A stretch of 64,000 nucleotides of DNA from Ehretia macrophylla. Lineage: Eukaryota; Streptophyta; Magnoliopsida; Boraginales; Ehretiaceae. Shown one piece after another: positions 1 to 11,699 of the stretch. Under the pieces are notes generated by a model. That model was given only the letters and a program-made list of their open reading frames with translations. It made no database searches and had not been told where the DNA came from. The position numbers and the translations under genes are program-made. Location of the stretch: positions 21,106,139 through 21,170,138 of the forward strand of contig CM075769.1 in assembly GCA_037974665.1 (NCBI GenBank), in the 5' to 3' direction. Each line of letters begins with the position of its first letter. Position 1 is the first letter of the stretch.

Positions 1-1337
1 ATTGATATAGTTAATTGCTAAACTTATATGAACACCCTAGGGTTGCATACTCGAGCTAATTCCGGGAGTTGAAGTAAGTCAGAGCTATTCTTTTAGCGTG
101 CTTGGCTTAATTCCAGGTGAGGGAGTCTTCATCCTTATGTGCATAATAGTTTATTTACTTGTACATAGATTATGTGCACTTATTGTCTATATGTTGTGTG
201 TGAGGGCAACCTACTTTGTTGTCCCTCAATCATGTGTTTAGTGATTTATTCAATTGTTATCATTTTGAGTGCATTACATCGTGGTTGCGCAACCATTTGA
301 GCACGGTAGTATCATGGAAGCTGGGCGGTATCGGGCTTACCAGTATACCTCGGCTACCATGGTTGCCCAGTCGCTTGGGATGCCGCCTAGGGAGAGTTGG
401 GTCGTAGGATTTTGAGGTACATCCGGAGTACACCCAAGTTGGAGTTATAAGGGGATGTCGGCTTATCGATATCAGTGTCATTATTACATCGTGATTTCTG
501 TTCGTGGTTTGTGGATCGTGGTTCGAGAATTGGATTAATCAAAGTCATCAAATATATCCTTTTTATTGTGTGTTATTTTAGTAAATTCTTGTGTCTATTT
601 ATTGTATATTACATGTATTTGTTGCATTGCATACGTGTTTGGTATGCTCACCCTCGTTGCTAACATTTTCAGGTAAAGTAGGTTAGGCTTCCCTCGAGCC
701 TGCTGAGGACAAGACTCGTGAGACTCCTTGACTACGTGTTACCTTGCTGCTAATTTTTGTGGATGCTTGTATATGCTTCGTGGGCCCTAGCGCCAAGTAG
801 ATGTTAGTTGCTTATAGCCTATTTTGTGGCCTATAGTCTTGTATATATTCTTGGCCTTTTTGAATGTTGTAAAGTGTTGTAAGTTTAGCCAACATGTTTG
901 GCAGGATTGTAAATGGCTGTAATAACTTAAAGTACTTTCATTATTTGTCTTTCATGCATGCTTGGGTGTGATAAGGAGGCGATTAACAGTCTTTAATTAC
1001 AAGAAGGTTTATAGACAAGGTTAGAGTGGTATGATAAGTAATTTTATAACATAGTATTTCAATTGTTGAATCCCATGCATGCTTGTGTGCTTATCTTGTT
1101 ATTTTGCCTACGGCCTGTATGGCCTTGAGACGAGGAATAGTTGGTTGGTTAGAGTTGAAGTTGTAGTTGGGTTATGGCTTTGTGATTGTATTATGTTGTT
1201 TACAAGTTATCGGTTAGTCCTATAAACAGGGGAGACTCCGTTCGTTTTCCCTAAATTTTGAGACCGGGTTTGGTAATAGGATGAGTTTAGATTGTTTAAT
1301 AGAATTCCTCGATCTCGTGAAGGGTCGAGGTGTTACA
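1..1337 (+). repeat. 5' LTR of RT1 (3' part only)
   Basis: Nearly identical to 7774-8871 plus 11406-11689. It ends in GTGTTACA just before the primer site. It contains the shared LTR blocks: hairpin 202-227, palindrome GGTTGCGCAACC at 283-294, the ATCCGGAGTACACCC block near 420-435, and the acceptor-like TTTTCAG near 667-673. Compared with the 3' LTR it lacks 44 bp near 630, where the 3' copy has short flanking GCAT repeats, so a microhomology deletion is likely. Confidence 0.9.
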
Positions 1338-1339
1338 GT

Positions 1340-1351
1340 TGGTATCAGAGC
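1340..1351 (+). promoter_or_regulatory. Primer binding site of RT1
   Basis: TGGTATCAGAGC two bases after the LTR end. This is the complement of the 3' end of initiator methionine tRNA, the usual minus-strand primer of plant Ty3/gypsy elements. Confidence 0.9.
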
Positions 1352-2014
1352 TTAGATGCGCTCAGCCGGGATAGGGTCATCGGTCTGTTGGGTAGCGAAC
1401 CTCAAGTACGTGCGTGTGAGGTGAATTTTTGAATAAGTATGTCCTTGCATGCGGATTTGTGTTTACTTGAGTAAAATGTGTTCTTATATATTATATTTTC
1501 GTGAAATAGAAAGATTAGGTGATATGTATAACTATGGGATTATGTGTGATTTAAATGGAAATATGATTTTACGTGAATTGCTTATGGGAAATATGAAGAA
1601 TGTATTAAATATACAAATATGTGACTATGTGTACTTGTGTGGTTTTGATCGAAATGTACACCTATGTGACTATGTGTTCTAATGTGCCTTAACCATGTAT
1701 GAGTGGTATTTATAAAAGTGTACAATGAATAAATGTGATACATATACTTTTAATTATCTACGTTACTTACCTTAGCTTTAATAGAAAAACTTGCACTTGA
1801 ATCACTGACTTAGGTAATTATATGGAATAAAGTAGATGTTAAGTAAAATGAATGTTAACTGCACACGATAATAATTAGTAGTTGCATAATGAGTTGGTAT
1901 ATCAACTATGTATCATTGTTAGTTACTTAATATGTGAAAAGTACATCTAATATGTTTGTGCATAACAAGGATGCTTAACTGATTTTCATTGCATACATAT
2001 ACTATCCCTTTAAA

Positions 2015-2551
2015 TTGGTAAGGAATCTCTTCCCCTATAGAAAGATGGCCAACTGTGGATCTTCTCGAGATAAGAATCAACCAGAAGATGGAATAGTTAG
2101 TCAGACATCGGCAGAGGAGCAAGCGTTATTAAAGGTGGCAGATGCTTTGACTAGATTGGCACAAGCATTTGAGCAACAAGTTCGGCATGAGACTTTGGTA
2201 ATGCCACCTAGGGTTGAGAAAATGAAAGTTGAGAGTAAGGCATGACCGAGTCAAAGAGGTAAAAGACCTCATCAGCTTCAAAAATGCACTTATTGCTACC
2301 GTGAGGGTCATGATGTCATCCACTATTGGAGGAAGACTGGTAGATGTATAGGATGCGGCAGTAGTCAGCATAGGGTCAGGGAATGCCTCAGATTTAAGAG
2401 TACCAGGAGATGGACTTCCAGGCAGGGTAGTCAACTTAGAGTTGTATATAATGATCCAGCACAGCAGCTTGACAAGCAAGGAGAACTTCACAGAACAAGT
2501 AAGGGTAGGAATGAATTCTTTTATATCACTGCAATTAATATTCTTATGTGA
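2015..2551 (+). pseudogene. gag remnant of RT1 (nucleocapsid part, capsid missing)
   Basis: One frame runs from an ATG at 2015 (or the better-placed one at 2045) to TGA at 2549-2551, with an internal TGA at 2243-2245. The first part is a hydrophilic, helical stretch. After the internal stop come two CCHC zinc knuckles from about 2285. The first, CTYCYREGHDVIHY, has its last Cys replaced by Tyr; the second, CIGCGSSQHRVREC, is intact. The capsid domain that normally lies between them in Tekay gag, seen in RT6 as FRDKYI and the block with LSRYAP, is absent. It is therefore a strongly shortened gag and probably cannot form particles. Confidence 0.75.
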
Positions 2552-2699
2552 TTATATTTGTATTTCTGAGATTAAGGCATCTAGCATCATCTATATATAT
2601 GTGTAACCTATGACCTTTGGAGAAATGTTATATACGGATGAATTTGTTGAGAGGTATTCATTTTGGGCATTCTCGTCGGGAGCTACTTGTTGACAGTAA

Positions 2700-3240
2700 T
2701 CTTTAGTGGCATTTTCATCAGAAGTATCATATGGGAATCTCGAATGGATATCTTGGACTTTTATTTGGCATCACATACATAATTCTTATCGGGTACTTAT
2801 ATTAGGAAGAGTTCGTATATATATATGCAGTTATTCCGACAACATTCTTAACATGGCTCCTTATTTGGATTTCTTTCTCGGGACTGCACTCATGGTATTT
2901 CTTGATATTCTACTTGGCATTTCTCGGTGTCATTCATATGTGGGAAATATTATTAGACCCTACTTAACTTCATTCCTGGTATTTCTATATGGATTTTCTA
3001 GTAGTACTCCTCGACAGTATTAGACGGGATTCTCATATGGTATTCATATTCCGGCTTCTAATCGGTATTTACATAAGAGCCTTTATTTGGCAATATTATT
3101 CGGGATTCCTTCTGTAAAGCTTTAGGTATTTTCGATGGATTCCTCATCAATAATAGTATGGGTATTTCTCTTGGTAGACTTGTCAGTGCACTTCTTTGGC
3201 CATAGATTTGTTTGGAGTAGTGTCAGTTGATGCGAGGTCT
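2700..3240 (+). repeat. Degenerate GGTATTTCT/TATTTGG array in place of pol (RT1)
   Basis: T-rich stretch in which short units such as TTATTTGGCAT, GGTATTTCTTG and ATTCGGGATTC recur every 15-25 bases. The same kind of array fills the corresponding position in RT2 (24590-25030). An open frame over 2706-3023 would give a hydrophobic peptide, but this follows from the T-rich units and I do not call it a gene. Confidence 0.6.
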
Positions 3241-3275
3241 TTTGAGAATGAGAAGAATTGCGTGGACACAATTAG

Positions 3276-3291
3276 TTTAAGGGGGAGAGGG
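3276..3291 (+). promoter_or_regulatory. Polypurine tract of RT1
   Basis: TTTAAGGGGGAGAGGG directly before the TGTGATGCC start of the 3' LTR: the plus-strand priming site. Confidence 0.85.
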
Positions 3292-4931
3292 TGTGATGCC
3301 TGAGAATATCACTGTACTTCTATTAACTGTTGCATTCACTGTTTGTGCCTTTTAACTGCGTATTACTTGTTACTTTCATTGGTTACTATTCATCGCATTT
3401 TTCAACCACTTACTTTCTTTGAATTAGCATTTTTCTTAAATCATATTAATTATTTTAGGAATGAGAAAAATGTGCATTTGAGCGATTAGTGTTGAGAGCA
3501 TCCTTTTAGAAAATTTTTAATGAATCAAATGAATAGTATTACGTAGTCTAACATTATATTTTTGCTAGCTAACATTTAATTGCACCATGAAACATATTTT
3601 AAGTTAGTTTGATTCATTTTTAGTAGTCAACACTTACCCAAAACATAATACATATATTGCATTTACATATTACAACACATATACTCATAAAAATAGCTCA
3701 AAACAAATCAAGAAATTACCCTTATGTCCTCCTCAAAACCCATCAGCCCTAAAAGGAAAAAAGAAGGAATTTTTTCTCAACAAACTTTGAATTCAAGACT
3801 TGGCAAGCTAGGAGCAAGTGATTTTGAGAGTTTGCAAGCCTCCTACAAGCTTCTACACACCCTTTGTGAGGGATTTTTGCATTCTTTATAAATTTCAAAG
3901 TTTATGCCATTTCTAGATTTGATGATTTTGGCTTATGAATTGAATGAAACTTGTTATATATGTTACCCACATGTTGTAGAGACCATGTTTATGCATTTGT
4001 TTCACTTTTTAAACGGTTAAATTTGTTGGTTGATTGTAGGGTGTGAATAGTGTCAAAATTTTAGGGTTTTGTGAAATTGTACGTTATAGCTTGATTCATT
4101 ACTTCTAATAGGTGCATTAGATGTTAATAAAGATAGATTAAGAACCCCGTGAAGTTTAATTGCTCATAACTTGGTAAAAATGCAAATTTAGCAACTTTTA
4201 GAAAGGGGTTTCGGGTGTATTGTAAATCCGGGTACGTTTGGGCATTATGGCTAGTGATTAATAGGTGAAGAGGTGCTAGAAATATACTCGCTTCATTTAG
4301 TTGAGCTTCGGTTAGGGTACTTGTAGTATAAATGCATAAAGAGGTAAATTCAGACTTTTTGGGTAATTGTGTTTTAAAGTGTGATTTCAAGGTCCTAAAT
4401 GGTATCATTAAGTGTCAATATGAAGGTAGTATAGCTTGGTTGCGTATCTTGAGCTTCGTATTCCGTTGGAAGCTAATTAGCCTTGGTGAACAAAGGGAGT
4501 TTCGGGTGTAAAGTGAATCCGGGTTAATTTGAGTGATATATTTAGTGTTCTTAGGGTGATGAAGTGCTAAATGTATGGTTATGACGCTTAGTTGGATATC
4601 GAATGACGTACTTGTAGTTATAATCCACAAAGGGAAAATTAGAGCTTTTATGGCTAATACTGGTTAATGAATGGTTTCAAGGGGTCTAAGTGTGCCATAA
4701 TGTGTAACTAGAAGATTAGAATCGTTAGTTTGAGAATCTTGAGCCTTAGCCTTCAGTTTGGAGCTAAATGACTTGGGATAACAAAAAGGGAAAAACACAA
4801 GAATTCGGTGTTTTGGCACTTGTATTGTTAGGTAGTTGCTTGTTGTGTGTTTGAATGCATTCTAGAGTATATTTGAGATTTTTGTAGAGTTTCGTGAAAA
4901 ATGTGTTCATGACCCCTTTGTCCACATAAAG

Positions 4932-7423
4932 TGTCATGCCCCGACCCAACCCCCAAGCTAAAGGTTAAGTCCGGACCCGACACACGGACAGAGTCTCCCC
5001 TGTACCGTGGACATTCTAAAAACCTGTAAACACTTAAACAAAGTCCCAGCAATACAATACAAGCTTTTCTTAAATAAACAACAAAGCTATAAGGCCATCC
5101 GAGCCTTGTGGTACACATTAGTTCCAAAACACACAAGCATGCAAGAACTTGTTATCAACATAGTTTTATAATCATGACAGTCTAGGAAATCAATTAAACA
5201 TAATTGAAAGACCAAACATTTCTACCTTAGATCATTCACTCCCAAGCAAGCAAAGCGCATAGAAGTAGATCATAAGTTATTACAGTTCATAGGCTTTCAA
5301 AGCTACAACCCAACCAACTAATCTTCAACTTATACAACAAGCATATACATAGCCCTTGGGCTACAAAATAGTACATAAAGTAATCAGATGAGTCTTCCAC
5401 ATAGCAGCAAAATCATTAACCACCTCAAGCTATCAGACACAGCAACTAAGGTAAAGGCTCGATCTGAACGTCTTCTTCCTCAACTAAATCAACAAGCTGG
5501 GGATCACCCTCAGCGTCTCCTGAAACAGATATCGAGGTATGAGCAACCACTGTTGCCCAGTGAGGGATATAGTCCCGGGGCGTGCAATGCAACATATAAT
5601 ACAATTATACAACAATAACACTTAGACAATTAAAGAAACAACGATAACTTAAATAACCACACATTTAAAAGGATACATTTCAACAATCCCCTATACACCA
5701 ATCTTCACTGGTCTTCAATCACGATCCACGAACCACGAGCATGATCACGATAAGCCGGCATAACCCCAATCACTCCAGTGGGTGTACTCCGGATGTACCC
5801 CGAATCCTACGACCCAACATCCCCTGGCAATCTCCGGACCAGGCGAATGAGGGACTAGGGCACGGAGTTTGAATATCCACCGGCAAGCCCTCTGCCGCCC
5901 AGCCGATATTCAACACATCCGCCCCTGACACTATGGTTGCGCAACCACTATGCAATGCACTTAACGATGACAAGTTAATAGCAATAATATAAGCATTAAC
6001 ACATATGAGGATCAACAAAGTAGGTTGACCTCGATGCAATGAGAATAGAACATTTATATAAGCAAATATGCAGTTTTGCAAGAGACATTAGCAAGATAAG
6101 TTTAGAATCATACCAAAAGCTCCAAAGCAATTTAAAATCACTTATAAACACTCAAGAAGTCATGACATGGGTTTAGGAGTGCGAGACAACCTAAATAGCA
6201 CCTAAACCCCTTTGTTTTTCGAACTATTTCTCTTCCAAACCAAAGTTAATGATTTCATTTTCAAAGAGAACTCTCCCAACTTTCTAACTAACCCTCAAGG
6301 TACCCTCTCAACCCTCTGACTCATTCAAATGCCCGCGATTACCCCGAAAGTCCCAAATTTTCTCTTATGGCTTTAAACTACGCGTACATTGTCCGGGCTT
6401 CAAACAAGGGATATCAAGGCATCTATAGCACCTAGGTAGCCTAAGGATACTAGAATTGAAGCCCGAATCCATCCGGATTCGCATTAACCCCAAAAGCCCC
6501 AAGTTAAAGTCGGCTATTTTCCATTTTTAGGCGATTTAAGGGCAATGCAAGTGCACGGGGCTATTAGGTTATCTTCACTAGCACCTAAGGCATCTATTAG
6601 AAGCATTAAATCAAGCTAATTCGAGCAATTACACAAAACCCTAGAAAAAACGTCACTATTCACCCTAAAAATTAAACTAACGATTCTAACCGTTTAAAAA
6701 GCGAAACAACGGCTCAAATGTGTTCTCTAGCATTCATATAGATGGTATATTAGCATAGATAACAATTACAATGGCATTTAATCATATTTTCAACAATTCA
6801 AGAAATGAGCAACTATTTAAAAATGCAAAAACAAGTCGTGAAATCCCTCACCAATGCGCGTAGGAGCACCTAGGAACCTTGCAAACACCCTACACTAGTT
6901 GCTCAAGGCTTGGAGTGGCTTGATTTGATGATTTGAAGAAGCAAAAATCCTCAAGAAGCAAGAGAAGGGCTGTCGGGTTTGGGGTATTGTTCACTGCTGA
7001 ATTTTTTGTGTTTTTGTGCTAAATGTGCTTATGTTATGTTTTTAATAGGTAAGTCTTGAGGTGGGTTAAGTTTGGGTGCTTAAGGTGGTTTATTTTAATG
7101 CGCGTTGCTAGCTCAAAACGAGCTTAGATAGTAAAATATATGCTAGCTAATTAAATTTCTAAGTTATGTTACGTAACACTATTCACTCAACTACAAAAAT
7201 CATTTTCTAAACGAGCCCTCCTAACGCCTTTAGCTCAAATGCACATTTTCCCACTACTTTTACAATTAATATGATTTAATAAAAATGCTAATTAACTAAT
7301 AGAAAGCAGTTTAAAAACGGAGTGAATAGTAGTCATAAAAGTCAGTTAGTAAGGCACAGGAATAAATGCGCAAACAAGGGATGCAACAGTAATTAAATGC
7401 ATGGCTAAATCTCGGGCGTCACA
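4932..7423 (-). mobile_element. S1, solo LTR (RT6 family)
   Basis: A 2492-bp LTR on the minus strand, bounded by TGTCATGCC and GCGTCACA and flanked by TAAAG at 4927-4931 and 7424-7428. It has no internal region, so it is the product of LTR-LTR recombination. It is nearly the same as the RT6 5' LTR (58514-60995), including the palindrome at 5935-5946, the hairpin at 6007-6032 and the terminal acidic frame at 5446-5517. The close match to RT6 suggests a recent insertion. Confidence 0.93.
5446..5517 (-). other. Acidic terminal frame in LTR S1
   Basis: After the acceptor CAG (5520-5522, minus strand) two bases complete a codon, then 23 codons follow to TAG: DAEGDPQLVDLV, an acidic run, and VQIEPLP. 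It differs from the RT6 copy by one codon (Glu to Asp). The matching donor GTGAGGG is at 6845-6851, which would give a 1332-base intron. No start codon is assigned; coding status is inferred from frame conservation only. Confidence 0.4.
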
Positions 7424-8871
7424 TAAAGTTATATTCATATTTAATGTTTATATCTTGTTCTAATGTTTATATTGCTTGTATTTTGTTAAAGATCAATTCT
7501 AATAGACATTGTATGCTAAGTGAGTAGGACTATAAGGATAGCTCATCTAGTTATATAATTATAGATGGTTGTAATTAAGAGTAATTGGAATTTATAACTT
7601 ATAATCTTAACTTGATGGTATTTGATGCTTTTAATGTCTTTTATGCTGCCTAATAATATGGTAAGATGAACCTTGTAGTTCAATTGTGTGTGGGATATGA
7701 ACTTGTATGAATAAGTAATTATAAATATAGTTTTTATTGTTGTAGGGTTGAGTTAAGTAAAAGTTGAGTTGGAATTGATATAGTTAATTGCTAAACTTAT
7801 ATGAACACCCTAGGGTTGCATACTCGAGCTAATTCCGGGAATTGAAGTAAATCAGAGCTATTCTTTTAGCGTGCTTGGCTTAATTCCAGGTGAAGGAGTC
7901 TTCATCCTTATGTGCATAATAGTTTATTTACTTGTACATAGATTATGTGCACTTATTGTCTATATATTGTGTGTGAGGGCAACCTACTTTGTTGTCCCTC
8001 AATCATGTGTTTATTGATTTATTCTATTGTTATCATTTTGAGTGAATTGCATCGTGGTTGCGCAACCATTTGGTCATGGTAGTATCGTGAAAGCCGGGTG
8101 GCATCGGGCTTGCCGGTATACTTCGGCTACCATGGTTGCCCAGTCCCTCTCTTGCTTGGGATGCCGCCCAGGAAGAGTTCGATAGTAGAATTTTGGGGTA
8201 CATCCGGAGTACACCCAAGTTGGAGTTATAAGGGGATGTCGGCTTATCGATATCAGTGTCATTATTACTTCGTGATTTCTGTTCGTGGTTCGAGAATTGG
8301 ATTAATCAGAGTCATCAAATATATCCTTTTTATTGTGCGGTATTTTATTAAATTCTTGTGTCTATTTATTGTATATTACATGTATTTGTTGCATTGCATG
8401 AACCCCGAGATACTGTTCTCGTTTCCCCTTCCTCACTGGGCATATGTGTTTGGTATGCTCACCGTCATTGCTAACATTTTTAGGTAAAGTAGGTTCAGCT
8501 TCCCTCGAGCCTGTTGAGGACAAGACTCGTGAGACTCATTGACTACGTGTTACCTTGCTGCTAATTTTTGTGGATGCATGTATATGTTTCATGGGCCCTA
8601 GCGCCAAGTAGATGTTAGTTGCTTATAGTCTATTTTGTGGCCTATGATCTTGTATATATTCTTGGCTTTTTTGAATGTTGTAAAGTGTTGTAAGTTTAGC
8701 CAACATGTTTGGCAGGATTGTAAATGGTTGTAATAACTTAAAGTACTTTCGTTATTTGTCTTTCATGCATGCTTGGGTGTGATAAGGAGACGATTAACAG
8801 TCTTTAATTACAAGAAGGTTTATAGACAAGGTTAGAGTGGTATGGTAAGTGATTTTATAACATAGTATTTC

Positions 8872-11400
8872 TGTAATGCTCCGATCTCTCACGAGACCAG
8901 AACTCCTATTTATCATGCTATTCTCACCCAAATCCAAACCCGGGCACAAAATTTTAGGGAAAACAGACGAAGTTTTCCCTATATGTAGGTCTATCTAGAA
9001 ACTTGCCAACAGTCACATACAAGTCCTGAATTACAATCAACCATTCATACAACCTAACCTTCAAGATTCATAAAGTCAACTAGCTCCTCAAGGCCATCCG
9101 ATCCTTGGAACCCCACATCATATCACACAAGCATGCAAAATTAAATTCATTGAAGTTCTATCTTTTTATTCCACTTATCATACCACTCTATACTATCAAT
9201 CAAGTTTTCTTATAATTTGTGTCTAACCAACTAACTAGTTTTCATCGTCCACACAAGCATGCACTACTAAGTAATAAAGTAAAGCAAATAGAAGATATTA
9301 CAAGCCTACTAGTACCTAATCATCAAACAAACTAAAACTTTAATATTACATTCCTTGATATAACATAAATACATACATGAACACAAAGTCTCAAATACAA
9401 TACAAGTATATCATGATCATATTCTTCCATGTTTTACACACTGATAGAACAAGCAGGTCGTACAGGAGGCAATCCAATCTTCAGCTTTTCCTGAAATATG
9501 TTGAAAAGAGGAATGAGTAACTAGGTTACTCAGTGAGGGAGGTGATGCAGCATACCAAGGCGTGCAATATGGTATGCAATAACAAGAAGTCATATATATA
9601 TAACATAAAACAACAAGATCAAATAGCCAAGTAATTAACCACATTAAAAAGGATACGGTTCCACTTCAAGTCTTCAATCACGAATCACGAGCCACGAGCC
9701 ACGAACTTCACACAAGTGCCGGCAAACCCCAAACACCAACAAGTTGGGATACTCTGGATGTATCCCGATCCTATGACTCTTTCTCCTGAGGTAGGTCCAT
9801 GCCCAGCAAGTGAACCACGCCTCTGGAGTAATGGAGTATGCCTCAGCGAGAAGGGAATAGGCACCATGGTAGTTGAGGGAGCACGGCAAACCTGATGCCG
9901 CCCATGTTTCTTGACGCTACCATGTCCGATAAGGTTGCGCAACCCCGAGACAAGCCACAAGAATTCAAGATATCAAATAACACATAAGAGGGACGACAAA
10001 GTAGGCCGCCCTCACATATAAGCACAATATAGGCTCATATAAGTACGAAATAGCTTTATAGTATCAAAAATAGCAATCAACATAACTTTTCCTCACAATC
10101 AACTCAAATAGCTTAATTATACTTTAGATAGTCAATACAATACAAGACAACTCAACAACAAGTTCCAAATGCAACAAAAATGGCTACAACCTACTTTTTC
10201 CCTTTCTTTAACCAAGATTTCTTTCTCCTATGCGTGTTTCAAGGTCTCCAAACCATAACCTAATCATACTACATTCTTAATTAAGCCCAAAGACAGCTAT
10301 TAAGATCATAAAAACCCATTTTAGAAGCAAAAACTTGGGAAGGCCCCGAGCAGATTTGAACTACAACTATACTAACCGAACCCCAATTTCGCGTAACAAA
10401 AGCACCAATAGTGCTTCCTTACCCCAAGGATACCCAAACCATAGCCCAAACTCACCCGGATTGCACAACGAGAAAATTTCTCTTTTTAAAGTCGACTAAT
10501 TTTGCAATTTAGCTCGGATTTGAGTGATTCAACCTTACCTGTCCTCCCTACTAGCTTCACTAGGGCCTATAGCATCTATTTGAAGTCTCAATTCAAGCTA
10601 ATTAGCAAACTTTATTCAAAACCCTAAAATGAGCACTATTCATCATCTCTTTCATTCAATTTGCGCATTCCACCATAGAATTTGCTAACAAGCTTTAAAA
10701 GTCTACTCTATAGGCTCTAATAAACACATATTAAGCATTTATAACAAGTATTATAGCAATAATCAACAAATCAAAAATTTTAATATATGAACATAAACTT
10801 TGATAGTTATAAAAATGCAACTCCCTCACTTGTATGAAGATGTAGGAAATGTGGTGAAGCTCCTAGGTGTTCTAGAATCCTCCCTAAGCAAGCCAAGAGC
10901 TCAACTCCAAGGTTTGATGAAGAAATTCTCCTCCTATGCCATTTTCGGATCTGCTACAGTAATTCTAGCTTTTGCACTCTTTTTTTTTTGCTCTTATTAT
11001 ATTATATAGGTAATATACTAAGGAAATAATGGGTTAGGTTAGTAAATTGGGTCTAATTAAACATATTTAAGGGTCTAATAAAAGTCCAAAGTCTAGCTAA
11101 TTTACTAGAAGCCCGAATAAAAATTATACAAAAAGTTACTATTCTTTCATAATACTATTCATTCAAGATGAAAACTATTTTCTAAATGCATACTCCCAAC
11201 ATTAAATACACAAAATAATATTTTTCACATTCCTCCTACATGATATGTGACAGGAGAAAAATACAGTTTCAGAAAAATTAAACAGTAAATTTTCTTTATG
11301 AATAGTATCTTATGCTAAAAATTGAATAAATATACATTTAATGCTCAAATAAGACATTCAACAATTTAAAATGAATATGAAGAGGTTCTCGGTCGTCACA
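8872..11400 (-). mobile_element. S2, solo LTR of a related family
   Basis: 2529-bp LTR on the minus strand from TGTAATGCT to GGTCGTCACA, flanked by ATTTC at 8867-8871 and 11401-11405. Its sequence differs from S1 but it keeps the family blocks: palindrome at 9933-9944, hairpin at 9988-10013, a GTGAGGGAG donor-like site near 10825 and a TTTCAGG acceptor-like site near 9488. No coding sequence was recognised. Confidence 0.92.
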
Positions 11401-11699
11401 ATTTCAATGGTTGAATCTCATGCATGCTTGTGTGCTTATCTTGTTGTTTTGCCTAAGGCCCGGATGGCCTTGAGACGGGGAATAGTTGGTTGGTTAGAGT
11501 TGAAGTTGTAGGATAATGTTGGGTTATGACTTTGTGATTGTATTATGTTGTTCGCAAGTTATCGGTTAGTCCTATAAATAGAGGAGACTCGGTCCGTTTT
11601 TTCTAAATTTTGTGACCGGGTTTGGTAATGGGATGAGTTTAGATTATTTAATAGAATTCCTCAATCTCGTGAGGGGTCGGGGTATTACACATGAGACCG

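Larger units (their letters stand above)
1..11689 (+). mobile_element. RT1, non-autonomous Ty3/gypsy LTR retrotransposon (5' end outside window)
   Basis: A gag-only LTR element. Bases 1-1337 are the end of its 5' LTR; the same sequence recurs from 7774 in the 3' LTR. The internal region, 1338-3291, is only about 1.95 kb and contains a primer site, a short gag remnant and a degenerate tandem array, with no protease, RT or integrase. The 3' LTR starts at 3292 and ends at 11689 but is split by two solo LTRs (S1, S2). With these and one copy of each target duplication removed it is about 3.37 kb. The two LTR copies differ at few positions by eye, so RT1 is fairly young. It must have been mobilised in trans. 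The bases after the 3' LTR are CATGA; the matching 5' duplication lies outside the window. Confidence 0.85.
3292..11689 (+). repeat. 3' LTR of RT1, split by S1 and S2
   Basis: Starts TGTGATGCC and ends GGTATTACA. Pieces: 3292-4931, 7429-8871 and 11406-11689, about 3.37 kb in all. Each break is bridged by a perfect 5-bp duplication (TAAAG, ATTTC), so the interruptions are clean insertions. The middle piece carries hairpin 7975-8000, palindrome 8056-8067, the CTCACTGGGC block at 8432 and an acceptor-like TTTTTAG near 8484. Confidence 0.9.

Noticed and set aside
5388-5618. 76-codon frame in S1 antisense and its twin at 60314-60544 in RT6
   Set aside because: Antisense shadow of the conserved LTR 3' part; no codon signature of its own.
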